From: Dermanyssus gallinae
Lineage: Eukaryota; Arthropoda; Arachnida; Mesostigmata; Dermanyssidae
Length of the DNA: 64,000 nucleotides
Reading direction: 5' to 3'
NCBI GenBank assembly: GCA_003439945.1
Contig: QVRM01002050.1
Location: forward strand, 136,501 to 200,500
Positions 19,627 to 30,839 of the stretch are shown piece by piece. Under the pieces are notes generated by a model. The model made no database searches. It was not told the DNA's origin and saw only the letters and a program-made list of their open reading frames with translations. A program made the translations under genes and the position numbers. Position 1 is the stretch's first letter; every line of letters starts with the position of its first letter.

Positions 19627-20506
19627 CATAAAGGCATCTTCTCTTCTTTTCGGGTCTTATCTCTCATCATGTGGTCCAGGAAGTGAGATCCTTCCTTCCA
19701 CGCTTGTGCGGAGATCATCATTTCCGTTATGATCGCTTTCGTCTCGGCGCCCGCGAGCCGGTACGATGTGGACCTTCTCGCCGTAAAAAGTCCCGGGCAA
19801 TGTGCGATTGTGTGATCGACATCGTCCGGCACTCCCTCGGTGCATAACGTGCATATGTCCGTGAGCGACTTTCCGATCCTTAGCATGTATGCCGGACACT
19901 GTCTATGTCCCGTCACCGCCTGTGTGGCGTAGTATGACAGGGGACCCTGTCCCGGACCGTTGTATCATATGTCAAGATCTTCTATGAGGCTGCGGGTCCA
20001 TTCCGCTCTCGTAGACAGTCTTTCCTATTCCTCTTTCCATTCCCTCATTGCTGCCGTCTTGGTTGTATCGAAATCCAGGTGTCCTTCCATCCGTGTGACG
20101 CTTCGCTGTCCCGCGGTGATGTCCCAGGGAATCATCCTGGCTACGACCAGCGCTGCTTCTGTGCTGACCGTTCTGTACGCTCTGCTGGCTCGCAACGCTA
20201 ATGCGCGTTGGGCTGTTCGCAAGAGTAGTCTATTTGTTGCGGTACGGAGAGCCATGTCTGCCCATACCGGAGCCGCATAAAGCGCCGTGGACTCCGCGGC
20301 GGTGGCCAGTAGTGCTCTCTTCTGTTGGTCTGCTCCCCCCGATCTTGGGAGGATCCTTGCCAGCGCTCTGGCTATTGCGTGGACTTTGGTGAAGATAGCA
20401 GCAATGTGGGCTCTCCCAGTCATACCAGTGTCTAGAGTTACTCCCAGGTATTTGGCCGTCTTGGCCATTGTGACCGGGTGGCCTTCTACTGTTAGCCGTG
20501 TTCCGC
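19627..20506 (-). mobile_element. Family II fragment II-3, truncated at both ends
   Basis: This is RT thumb and C-terminal coding sequence of family II, without 3' UTR or poly(A) on the left and 5'-truncated on the right, where AACCTAACC begins. It contains ORF2 segments 19623-19916 (zinc motif CTLC...HTIAHC) and 20025-20468 (AKYLGVTLDTGMTGRAH block), separated by a frameshift or stop near 19970. It is a pseudogene fragment. Confidence 0.85.
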
Positions 20507-20520
20507 AACCTAACCTAACC
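20507..20520. repeat. Telomeric (CCTAA)n spacer
   Basis: AACCTAACCTAACC lies directly before the T-run (20521-20528) of copy II-4. The junction AACC|T matches a CC|TAA nick. Confidence 0.9.
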
Positions 20521-20547
20521 TTTTTTTTATGTGAGGTTTGGGGAAAA

Positions 20548-20625
20548 ATGCTTTACGCACACCCAGCGCAGATGGTAGGCGCTTGGGTAGTGTGGGATTC
20601 CTCGTTGTTGAGGTTACCCACTAAA
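20548..20625 (-). promoter_or_regulatory. Conserved 3'-UTR block set (family II)
   Basis: ATGCTTTACGCAC at 20548, GTAGTGTGGGATT at 20587 and TTACCCACTAAA at 20614 are present with normal spacing. Confidence 0.6.
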
Positions 20626-20789
20626 AAATCTACTCCTCACTTTCCTCCCCAGGGCTCGGTACTGTTTCCCAGTTCATCAAGGCCGAGGGGAGGGAGCCGT
20701 CTGCTCTACTTGCTGGTCCTTGGCTGGGAGCCCTGGGGGGTCACGGTTGTTGTTCGCGCTGTTCCGCTAAAGGCGGATCTTCTCTTCTC

Positions 20790-23648
20790 CTCCTTTTGTG
20801 TCTTCTCCCTCATGATGTGGTCTAGGAAATGAGCTCCTTCTTTCCATGCCTGCGCTGAGATCATCATTTCGGTGATGATTGTTTTTGTATCGGAGCCCGA
20901 GAGCCGATATGGTGATGATTAACATGCAGGTCTGAAATTAGCCGTGTCCTGTCTCCGCCTGAATGGCGTAATATGACAGCGGCCCCTGCCCCGGTCCATT
21001 GTACCACTTGTTTAGTTCGCCGATAAGGCCTCGGGTCCATTCCGCTCGTGTTGATAGCCCTTCCCATTCTTCCTTCTATTCTCGCATTGCCGCCTCTTTG
21101 GCCGTGTTGTAGTCCATGCGTCCGTCCAGACGTGTGGAGCTGCGTTGTCCCGCGAGGATGTCCCAGGGGATCATTCGGGCAATTACTAGCACTGCTTCCG
21201 TGCTTACCGTTCTGTACGCTCTAATGGCCCGTAGTGCAACTGCGCGCTGTGCTGCCCGCAGGAGCTGTCTGTTTCGTATGGTGCGGAGGGCCATGTTCGC
21301 CCATACTGGAGCTGCGTATAATGCCGTGGATTCTGCTGCGGTGGCCAGTAGCATTCTTTTCTGTTGGTTCGCGCCTCCTGATCTCGGCAGGATTCTGGCG
21401 AGCGCTCTCGCGATTGCGTGGACCTTTGTCGATATAGCCGTAATGTGGGCTCTACCCGTCAGACCCGTGTCGAGGGTGACTCCCAGGTACTTCGCTGTCT
21501 TGGTCACTGTGATCGAGTGTCCTTCCAACACTAGTCGTATGCCCCGGGTGCGTTTCCGTCCCGTCAGGTATATAGCTTCTGTTTTTTCCGGGGCGAGGCT
21601 CAACTGATTTTGCTTCATCCATCGTGAGACGCGGTCCATGGCGTCGTTTGCTACGACTTCTAGCATAGTCTCGTGCTTGGCTTTAATGATCATGGCTAGG
21701 TCGTCTGCGTATGCTAGCATTTCTACGCCTTCGGAGAGATTCTTCAGGCATAAGACGCCGTCGTATGCCAGATTCCAAAGTGTCGGTCCTAGGATGGATC
21801 CCTGTGGGACTCCTGCGGTGATGGCTATGGTTCCGTGATTCGTATAGAGGCGCCGGTCGCTCAGGTATGACTTTATAATACGTATGAGGTACGGCGGTAT
21901 GTGGCGTCGCCTCATACTGCCAATGATGTTCTCCCAGCTAGCGCTGTTGAACGCGTTCTTAACGTCGAGTAGGATTAGTAGGACGTATTGTCGTGTTTTC
22001 GGTGTTGCTAAGGACTCTTGCCCCGCTGCGGTTAGGATTCTCTTGATTGGGTCAAGAGTTGAGTGCCCTTTTCGGAAACCATGCTGTTTGGGCGACAAGG
22101 CTCCTGTGGCCTCGATCGCCTCTGCTAGTCGAGTCTGTATTATATTCTCGAAAAGCTTTCCTATGGTGTCGAGTAGACATATTGGTCTGTAGCTTCAGGA
22201 GTGGCTTTAGGTATCAGCGCCAGATACGAGGCCCTCCAGGCTGGTGAAAGGATGCCTCCGCGAAGTATTTTTGTTGCTATTTCCGCGAGCGTTTTTGGAT
22301 GCTCTCTGGCCACCATCTCAACCACCTCGGGTGGCACACCGTCGGGGCCCGGCGCTTTGCCAGGTGTGAGGCGTTCGGCGGCGCTGAATACCTCTTCTAT
22401 TGTCACTGTGGGTATGTCGTCTGGATCAATATCGGGTAGTGTGTCTGTTGGGCGCGGGGGGTGAGAGGAAAAGAGCTCTGTGACTTGTCTTAGTGTTTCT
22501 TCTTGTGTTAGTGGCGGCGGGGGGGCTGCACCAGGTCTATCAGGGTCTTATAGCACTCGCGTTTTGCTGCGCGTATTTTTTGTCTTAGAGTGTCTCTTGT
22601 TGCCCTGTATATGTTCAGAAGTGTGTCTTCCTGGTCTATTGCAACGTGTAGAATGTGTTCGTGTTCCCCCTTCTTTGCGACGTCTTGCTAACCACGATCG
22701 GGCTCTCCTGGGTGTTCGTTTAGCCCGTATGCATGCCCTTCGCGCCTTCTGTACTGCTGGTGTCCACCAGGGTTGAGAGCGGCGACGGCCTTTACGGCGT
22801 CGCGGAGGTCCTCCCGCTGCTCGACATGCTGCTATAATTATGTTGGTGAGTTTTTCTGGGGTCAATGTGGGTCTGTTGTTATTAGGGAGGTTTGCCGTGA
22901 GGTGTTTCCTGAGTTTAGTTGTATTTATGTGTCTCATCTGTCAGGTCCTTCTAGTGGGGGTTGGCTGTGTAGTTGATCCGTCGTAGTTGTATACTATGTA
23001 TTGATGGTCGCTTAGTGTTTCCGCGTCTCTGGCGACCTGCCAGTCGCTTACCAGATGGAGGGAAGTGTCGTTTGCTATTGTCAGATCTATGTATGATTCC
23101 TGGTGACCTCGGATAAAAATCGGGGAGTTGCCGTCGTTGATTACCGTTAGTGAGGATGAAGCTAGCCAGTCTAGTAGGATGGTGCCCCGACGGGAGGCTT
23201 TGCGGGAGCCCCACAGAGGGTGTGCGGAGTTTAGGTCTCCTGTGAGGAGGAGTCGGTGTGGTTTGAGGGAGCTAATGAGGTCTGTAAGTGAGGTCAGATA
23301 TTCATTAAACTGTTCCGGTGTGCGGTTTGGTGAGAAGTAGCAGGATACTATGTATGATCGTTTGCCCAGGTGGACCCAGGTGTATCCCGGCCCCGATCCG
23401 TGGTCTGAGATGGGGACCTCGGGGTCCTGGCCCGTCCACCATATCGCTGTATCCACTGTTGGGTCTGTGTAGTGATTTGCGCGGGTTTGTGCTAGATGTA
23501 TGTTCGGTTCTGTTATGAGGCATATAGCTATTTGGTGTTCGTGTACGTATGCGTGTAATGCGTCGTGTGCGGCCCGGCATCTATTTTGATTGATTTGTAG
23601 TACTTTAATTTTGTGGTGTTCTTTGTTCGTTTCTGGACTGTCGTCCAT
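20790..23648 (-). pseudogene. ORF2 endonuclease-RT, family II copy II-4 (deleted, frameshifted)
   Basis: The endonuclease is open from Met 23648 (LQINQNRCRAAHDAL, LITEPN, LTGDLNSAHPLWGS, LSDHQYIV) to 22941. The linker (22548-22937) and RT entry (22161-22406, GKAPGPDGVPPEVV) lie in other frames. The RT core 21076-22098 is open, with QHGFRKGHSTLDPI, LLILLDVKNAFNSA, GVPQGSILGPTLWNL and LAYADDLAM. About 115 bp are missing near 20913 compared with II-7 (38664-38780), which removes the C-terminal zinc motif. It was recently active by divergence but is now dead. Confidence 0.88.
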
Positions 23649-25508
23649 CCAGCTTCTGTTTCTGTTGTTGGTTCCGTCGCCGTTGTTGTTGTGGGGGGTG
23701 TGTTGTTGTTGGTGTCTTCTATGTTTGTGGGTTCATGTGTTTAGGATGAGGTGCGTTGTGCGTTTGTTGTTTTGTTTAGGGTGTCTTCTTTTTCCTCTTC
23801 TATTGCCGGAGGGTGGGCTGCTTGCTGTTTCTCTGCGCTCGATCTTTGCCTTCGTTCCCTGGTGATCTGCTCTCGGTATGCTGGGCATGCCATCGCGTCG
23901 GCGCGATGTCCCGCCGTGTTACACGTGATGCATTTCATTTCGGCCGATTTGCACTCTCTTGTTCTGTGGCCCTGCTCCCCGCAGCGCAGGCACAGGTTGC
24001 CTTCTACTGGTTTTCCAACGAGCATGAGTCCGCCCGATGTCCGGGTCGTTGGCACTTGTGGCATATGGGAAGTCTGTGCCATAGGTCTGGTCGACAGCTG
24101 CTACCTCCTATTTTAATCGAGGAGAGGTTTCCCAGGTGCCGGGCAAGTGGGGCGGGTAGCCGGGCTAGGGCGTACCACCGCCTGTTTCGGCCTTGTCTGG
24201 GCTCCGTGACGTTTATCAGTGAAGGCTCCCTCACCCCTAGGTGAATGGCGATCTCTTGTTTTATCTGGGGGACGCCGAGTAGGGGATTGATGTAACATAG
24301 CGCTACTTCGAGTGTGGGGTCGTAGGCCTTAGAGTCCGCCTCGAGCCCTGACTCGCATATTTTCTTTGTGAGACGTGCACTCGCTCCCGGTGCGCGTTGC
24401 CCCAGCCGAATGGCTACGTCTCCGCCGGATGTCATCGTCACTTCTCGAATGACGGCCTCAGCCATGGTTGCTGGGTCCAGCTTTTCTCTTACTGCCCTTA
24501 CTGTTTCCGCAAAGGTCTTTCCTTCTGCCACCTTGACTCTTATCGATGTTCTTGGTCGATACAAGTTGGCTGAAATTTTTGGGTGTATTGTTGGGGGTGG
24601 GCCCGTGTGTATATTGGTTGTCTACCGTTTCTTGTATAGGGCTATTGTTCCGGGAGTGGGTGACTGGGCTACCAGTGCCGCGATTATGCGTAGGTGTGAA
24701 ATAGTCCGCATGTCCTCTGGGGCGTATAGAAGGGGTGTTCGTTCCTGCGGTTTTTCTTCCGCTAATCGGAGTATGCGGTGTGTTACTGCGCGCATGGCTG
24801 TCAGGGTTGCTTCGTCTATGGTGGAATTCCCTGGATCTTCCGGAAGGACACCCACAACCAGGTGATGACTCCTTTCGGGGACGGGGGTCGGCCCTGTAAT
24901 CGTCTCCATAGCTTCGCCCAGTACCACCGCCGTCCCGGGGGGCAAGGCTGCTACGGAGGCTAAGGAGGGGTACGCCATCAATAGGCTGCTGACGTCGTCT
25001 CCCGTCGGCAGCTGCCGTTGTCTCAGCAGCATGCCGCGTATCCCGGGTGCGTGGAGAAGTCTTCCGTAGACTGTGGGACTGTTTGTGTCGCGGCAGGGGG
25101 CCACGGCAGTTGTGCTAGCTGTGCATAGTCCTCTGCAGTCTGTGCTTTCTGTATTTGTTCGTCGAGGTGTTTTTGCTGGGACTTGTATGTCTCCGTCGCG
25201 CATTTAGGGCATTCGCTGTCGTTCGTCGCGTTTGCCCCGCTCTTGTCTTCCCCTCTGAGCTTCGCGTCCCGCTTCCTCTTCGCGATTTTGAGTGAGGCCA
25301 TGGCTTCGTCTCGTTGGGCTGCAGTTTTTGCTATTTCTTGCTGCATCGCGAAGCGTTCTCGGTCTGCTTTCAGTCGGGTTTCTCGTAGCGCCGTCATTAT
25401 TGTTTCTGCCGCCGAGTACACTCCTCGAAGGTTGAGGTCAAGTTTCTTAGGTTCGGCGTAGTCGTGGTCTTTCTGCATTGGTGTAGTCTCAGCGTTGTCA
25501 GTTGTCAT
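23605..25508 (-). pseudogene. ORF1 gag-like protein, family II copy II-4 (frameshifted)
   Basis: The N-terminal part (25023-25508) starts MTTDNAETTPMQKDHDYAEP, then a helix-rich ALRETRLKADRERFAMQQE stretch and a CPKC pair. The middle (24622-25203) includes the MLLRQRQLP and AMRAVTHRILRL blocks. The C-terminal part (24004-24564 and 23741-24082) carries AIRLGQRAPGASARLTKK and knuckles CHKCQRPGHRADSC, CLRCGEQGHRTREC and CITCNTAGHRADAMAC, all with intact ligands. Frameshifts near 25040, 24600 and 24010 split it. The exact stop is inferred from copies II-2 and II-7. Confidence 0.82.
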
Positions 25509-26025
25509 GTTGAGGTCGATGAGGATCTCGCTGGGCGTGGGTTGCGAAGGGTCGAGCTACCGTGGGAGCTTGAGAGTCTGAAGGGGCGGGGGAGCCGCCA
25601 TTCCGCCGGTCTATCACCCGCGGAGGATGAGGGGGGGCGTGATAGTGGGGGGGGAGTTGGGGGGGAGAGTGGGGGAGAAGTGAGAGTGGGGGGGAGGGAG
25701 TGAGAGTGGGGGAGAAGTGGGAGTGGGGGGAGGGGATGTTGAGGAGGATGGGGTGTTGTTCCGGGTCCGAGGTTATGTCGTATTGTGTGGTAGTGTGTTC
25801 CTGTGTTGAGTTATCGCGGGTTTAAGCTTCCGGTGTGTGTCTTTTAAGACACGTTTTTGCTCGTTTCCGGGTGTTGGTTTCGGAGAGTGCTCGTTCGTCA
25901 GTTATACTATGGTTCTTCCTCGGTGTGAGCCCTTGTTGCCGAAGACCGCTTTGAGATACCTGCTTCAGCCTTGTCTGGACTTTGTCCGAAGTGCCTTCCG
26001 GTATCCAATCCGGGGCCCGTGGTGG
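25509..26025 (-). other. Family II leader with G-rich tract
   Basis: A non-coding leader. From about 25590 to 25740 the plus strand is dominated by runs of 4-9 G separated by AGT/GTGA, so the element RNA is C-rich there and the template strand could form G-quadruplexes. A similar but shorter tract lies in the II-5 leader (30845-30900). No ORF is supported. Confidence 0.7.
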
Positions 26026-26228
26026 CCTGGCCTGAGAGCCCTGAGGGGGCGCGGTTGTTATTCGCGCTGATCCGGTAAAGACGGCCCGCCTCTTCTCTTC
26101 TTTTCGGGTCTTATCTCTCATCATGTGGTCCAGGAAGTCATCATTTCCGTTATGATTGCTTTCGTCTCGGCACCCGCGAGCCGGTACGATGTGGACCTTC
26201 TCGCCGTAGAAAGCCCCGGGCAATGTGC
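26026..26228 (-). pseudogene. Family II ORF2 C-terminal fragment (distal end of a chimera)
   Basis: This contains the family II 3' UTR remnant and the coding block CPGLSTARRSTSYRLAG. The zinc motif is cut: family II sequence stops at GGCAATGTGCGA (26228) and family I ORF1 sequence follows on the same strand. Confidence 0.8.
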
Positions 26229-27391
26229 GACACCTCGCAGGCCATCGACCCGACCCCGTGCTCCGTCTTCTTGCATAGGGGGCAGCACTTGGTGTTCTTG
26301 CAGGTCTTTGCTGTGTGACCAGCCTTTCCGCAGTTGAAGCACAAGCGCTCCCCCTGCTGCTTCTTTTCAGTTCTTTGCGAGGTGCCCGGCTTCAGGCAGT
26401 CGTTACATAGTCTCGGCTTGACGGTCTCGCGGATGGCGCATCGGCCCCAACCGAGGTTCACCCTGCCAGATTTGAGAAGCTGCTCCGAGGTTTTGTGGTC
26501 AGCGCGGACCGCAATGCAGCGTTTCCCCGCGTGGTTGATTCGCGGTTCGTCTACCTCGAGAGTCGTGTGCCTGCCTCCGCCAAGCAGTTTCCGCAACTCG
26601 GCATCGGCCTTCTCCTTTGTGACACTAGTGTCTACCTCGTGAATGATCAGGTTCGCCCTGATCGGACGGGCCTTTGCCACTACGTTCATGGCTGCCGCAT
26701 CGCGTATTTTATTCATAAGGGCCTCGCACCCTCCCGCCTGGGTCTCTTTGAAAACAATGACAATGTCTTCGCTGTCCCTGGCTTTAGAGGTAGCCTGGAC
26801 TTCTATTCCGCCTACCCCCCCCGGGTTTACCTTTTCTTGCAGGGCCTTGACCTTGTCGCTGTACAGGTCGCCCTCTTTGTTCTCAATGACGAGGGTGCTT
26901 GTACGGGTGCTGTTAAGCGTGCCATTTCCTTTTTTCCGAGGCTGTCGCCGCTCTTCTCGGTTATCGTCCTGGGTAGCTTCGTCTTTTCCGCTAAGCTGTT
27001 TCGTATCCCTCGCAAACACCTCTCCTGTGCAGCCTTCTTTGGCGTGAGCAACCTCAACAATCTTCCTTGCTTTGGTTAGTGCCAGGCCTGTTGGAAAAGT
27101 GTACATAATCGTGCGTTTCTCTTGTACTTCTGTTGCGTCCCGTGCGATTCCAAACAGTTTGGCGGTCATCGCAGAGACTTCTTCCGGGTTGTGCCCATTA
27201 GTCTTCCCGATGGCCAGTGTGCGGGGACGCGGCGGTTCCTTGATGTGGTCTCCGTCGTCTAGTTCAGTGGACATCAGCGCTACGGAGTCTTGCGCCTTTA
27301 TGATGACAATCTGACCCGTTTTTAGTTTTGGGCCCCCTTCCTTGGCGTATCTCTGGACAGCTGGGAAAGCCGTTCCCAGCTTCTGGAGGCT
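26229..27391 (-). pseudogene. Family I ORF1 segment embedded in a family II copy
   Basis: This ~1.16-kb piece of family I ORF1 runs from LQKLGTAFPAVQRYAKEGG through the RNA-binding middle to knuckles CFNCGKAGHTAKTC and CPLCKKTEHGVGSMAC. It is almost identical to 35200-36380 in copy I-4, including the same missing base in the first knuckle (LKPGTSQ instead of LKPGH). Here a further deletion restores the frame, so 26150-27562 reads through. It replaces about 610 bp of family II ORF2 (compare 19797-20410). It has no poly(A), no telomeric repeat and no obvious target duplication, so template switching or conversion is more likely than insertion. Confidence 0.85.
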
Positions 27392-29623
27392 CTCCCAGTC
27401 ATGCCAGTGTCTAGAGTTACTCTTAGGTATTTGGCCGTCTTGGCCATTGTGACCGGGTGGCCTTCTACTGTTAGCTGTATTCCGCGAGTGCGTTTCCGGC
27501 CCGTTAGGTATATAGCCTCTGTTTTTTCGGGAGCAAGTTTCAGGCCATTTTGCGACATCCACCGTGACACGTGGTCCATGGCGTCGTTCGCTATGGCTTC
27601 CATACCTGCCTCGTGTTTGGACTTGACGATCATGGCCAGATCGTCCGCGTACGCCAGCATTTCGACCCCTTCGGGGATGCCCTTAAGCCGCAAGACATCG
27701 TCGTACGCCAGGTTCCACAATGTCGGTCCAAGTATGGACCCCTGCGGAACCCCCGCGGTGACGTCGACGCTTCCATGATTAGTGTGGAGACGGCGGCCGC
27801 TCAGGTAGGTCGCTACGATGCGCGTGAGATACGGTGGTATGTTTCGCCGCTTCATGCTGTCTATGATGGCCACCCATCTGGCGCTGTTGAAGGCATTTCT
27901 GACGTCGAGCAGAATCAGCAGGACGATTTTTCGGGTCCTCAGGGTCGCCGTGGTCTCTTGACCCGCTGTAGTTATGATCTTCTCGATTGGGTCTAGTGTA
28001 GAGTGTCCCTTCCTGAAGCCGTGTTGTTGGGGCGACAGGGCACCTGTGGCCTCGATCGCTTCTGTCAGCCGTGTCTGTATGATGTTTTCGAAGAGTTTTC
28101 CGATGGTATCCAACAGACATATTGGTCTGTAGCTTCCGGGGGAGGCCTTGGGTATCAGCGCCAGATACGATGTCCTCCAGCCTGAGGGCAAGATGCCGTC
28201 GCGAAGAATTTTTGTTGCGGTTTCTGCGATGATTTCGGGGTAATCTCTGGCTAGCATTCGGACCACTTCGAGTGGTACTCCGTCGGGGCCCGGCGCCTTG
28301 CCCGGTGCAAGCCGTTCGGCGGCCCTGAGGACCTCGTCTTGTGTCACTGACGGTATGTCGTTTGGATCTGTGTCAGGTAGAGTGTCTGTGGGGCGTGGAG
28401 GGTGTTTGGGAAAAAGTTTTGTGACCTGTCTCAGTGTTTCTTCTTGTGTGAGAGGGGGAGGGGGAGTTTTAAGTTTGCCCCGGACCAGTTTGTATGGGAC
28501 TCCCCAGGGGTCAAGTTGTACCAGTTCTAGCAGGGATTTCCACCATTCCTGTTTTGCTGTGCATATTTTGTGTCTTAGTGTTGCTCTTGCCGTTCTGTAT
28601 GTGTTCAGTAGTATGTCTTGCCGGTCTATTGCTATGTGTAGAATATGTTCGTGTTCGCTATTTCTGCGTCGTTTAGCCAGCCATGACCTGGCCCTCGTGA
28701 GTGTTCGTTTAGCTCGTATGCAAGCTGTTCGTGCTTCTTGTACCTCAGTTGTCCACCAGGGTTGGTGGGGGCTTCGGCCAGTGCGTCGTCGCGGTGGTCC
28801 TCCCGCTGCTCGACATACTGCCTTGATTAGCTTGGTGAGGTTACGCGCGGACGGTGTGGGGTTATTGGTGTTGGAGAGTTTTGCCGCTAAGAATTTTCTA
28901 AGTTTAGCTTTGTCTGAGTGTCTCCATTGCCAGGTTTTTCGAGAGGGGGGTGGCTGTGTAGGTGTTCCTTCGTAGTTGTATGTTATGTATTGGTGGTCAC
29001 TTAGTGTTTCTGCGTCTGTGTCGACCTGCCAGTCACTGACTAGGTGGAGGGAGGTGTCGTTTGCTATTGTGAGGTCTATGTACGACTCCTGATGGCCTCG
29101 AATGAAGGTCGGGGAATCGCCATTGTTGAGTACTGTTAAGGAAGAGGAAGCTAGCCGGTCTAGAAGGAGAGTGCCCCGACGGGAGACATTACGGGAGCCT
29201 CACAAAGGGTGTGCGGCATTTAAGTCACCTGTTAGGAGTAGTCTGTGTGGGTTGAGAAAATGTATGAGATCAGAGAGGGATGTCAGGTATTCGTCAAATT
29301 GTTCCGTAGTGCGATTTGGTGAGAAGTAATAGGATATTATGTAGGAGTTTTTGCCTAAGTGTACCCAGGTGTATCCCAGACCTGATTCGTGGTCTGAGAT
29401 CGGTACTTCCAAGTCCCGGCCTGTCCACCATACCGCTGTGTCAGCTGCTAGATCGGTGTAGTGGTTTGCGCGTGTTTGTGCTAGGTTGATGTTTGGTTCT
29501 GTTATAAGGCATATTGATATCTGGTGTTCGTGTACGTATGTGTGTAGTGCGTCGTGTGCGGCCCGGCATCGATTGAGTCATTACGTGGTTGTTGTCTTCT
29601 GTCGTTTCTGAACAGTTGTCCAC
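27392..29623 (-). pseudogene. ORF2 endonuclease-RT, family II copy II-5 (broken)
   Basis: RT coding is open over 27322-28347 with GKAPGPDGVPLEVV, RPICLLDTIGKLFENI, QHGFRKGHSTLDPI, LLILLDVRNAFNSA, GVPQGSILGPTLWNL and LAYADDLAM. It then runs into family I sequence after TGMTGRA. The endonuclease (29200-29560) is frameshifted, and a small deletion near 29576 removes the first strand with the catalytic Asn (LQxN). The start Met at 29623 (MDNCSETTEDNNH) overlaps ORF1 by 43 nt. Confidence 0.85.
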
Positions 29624-30815
29624 CCGGTTGTAGTTTCTGTTGTTGGTGTTGTCGCTGTTTCTGTTGTAGTGGGGGTGCTATTGGTGTTGTCGTTAGTGAT
29701 TGCAGTCTTGCTTGATTGGGGTGATGGGTTTTGTTTTTCCGTTGTTTTGCTTGAAGGGCCTTCTTTGTCACGTTGTGTTACAGGGGGAGAGGTTTCCTGC
29801 TGTTTTTCCGCCCCTGATCTGTGTCTGCGCTCTTTGGAGATCTGATCTCTGTATGCTGGGCAGGACATCGCGTCCGCCAGTTGCAGGTGATGCACTTAAT
29901 TTCCTCCGACTTGCAGTCTCTTGTCATGCGGCCTATCTCTCCACAGAGCAGACAGAGGTTTCCTTCTATTGGCTTTTCTGATGAGCAGGAGTCTGCCCGA
30001 TGTTCCGGGCGTTGGCACCGATGGCATATAGGAAGCCTGTGTCACACGTCTGGCCGACAACTGCTTCCTCCTATTTTGATTGAGTTGAGGTTTCCCAAGC
30101 GCCGGGCAAGTGGTGCGGGTAGTCGAGCTAAAGCGTACCACCGCCTGTTTTGGCCTTGTCTGGGCTCCGTGATGTTAATTGATGCTGTGTCTCCCACCCC
30201 CAGACACGTGGCAACCTCGCTTTGTATCTGGCGAGCGCTAAGTAGAGGGTTGATATTCCACAGCGCTACCTCTAAGGTGGGGTCGAAGGCCTTGAAATCG
30301 GCTTCCAGCCCCGATTCGCAGATTTTCTTGGTGAGGCGTGCGCTCGCGCCTGATGTACGTTCCCCCAGTCGAATGGCTACGTCGCCACTGGAAGTCATCG
30401 TTACTTCTCTGATGACGATTTCCGCCATAGAAGTTGGATCTAGCTTCTCTCTGACGGCCTTTACTGTCTCTACGAAGGTCTTTCCTTGGGCCACCTTAAC
30501 CATGTCTTTGGGGGTGTACAGAAGAGGTGTCTGATCCTGTGGGTTTTTCCCCGCCAGCAGAAGCATGCGGTGTGTTACAGCTCGCATCGTTGTTAGAGTT
30601 ATGTCGTCTATCATGGTGGTTCCTGGTAGGATGCCTACCACCAAGTGATGACCCCGTTCGGAGACGGGAGTCGGGCCCGTGATCGTCTCCATGGCTTCGC
30701 CAAGTACTACCGCTGTCCTGGGCGATAGGGCTCTTACTGAGCTTAAGGAGGGATAAGCCGTGAGGAGGCTGTTAAGCTCTTTTTTCATTGGCAGCTGCCG
30801 TTGTCTCAGCAGCAT
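29581..30815 (-). pseudogene. ORF1 gag-like protein, family II copy II-5 (internally deleted)
   Basis: The frame 30042-30815 begins with MLLRQRQLPMKKELNSLL. The N-terminal ~190 residues seen at 25508 are absent because leader sequence follows directly upstream. It includes ALWNINPLLSARQIQ. A frameshift near 30045 disrupts the knuckle region. The third knuckle is lost to a small deletion at 29877 (DAMSCPAYRD remains). The stop at 29581 overlaps ORF2. Confidence 0.82.
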
Positions 30816-30839
30816 GCCACGTATCCCTTTATGGACGGA

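Larger units (their letters stand above)
20521..26025 (-). mobile_element. Family II element, long copy II-4
   Basis: The order is poly(A) 20521-20528, 3' UTR, ORF2, ORF1 (start 25508) and leader to about 26025. The leader includes an extremely G-rich segment and then sequence alignable with the leader of II-5 (30905-31160). At 26025 it switches into the 3' UTR/ORF2 end of another family II copy, so its own 5' terminus is missing. Confidence 0.88.

Noticed and set aside
25590..25740. Simple satellite array or CRISPR-like repeat
   Set aside because: G-runs are irregular, with no fixed unit or spacers. It lies within the family II leader.
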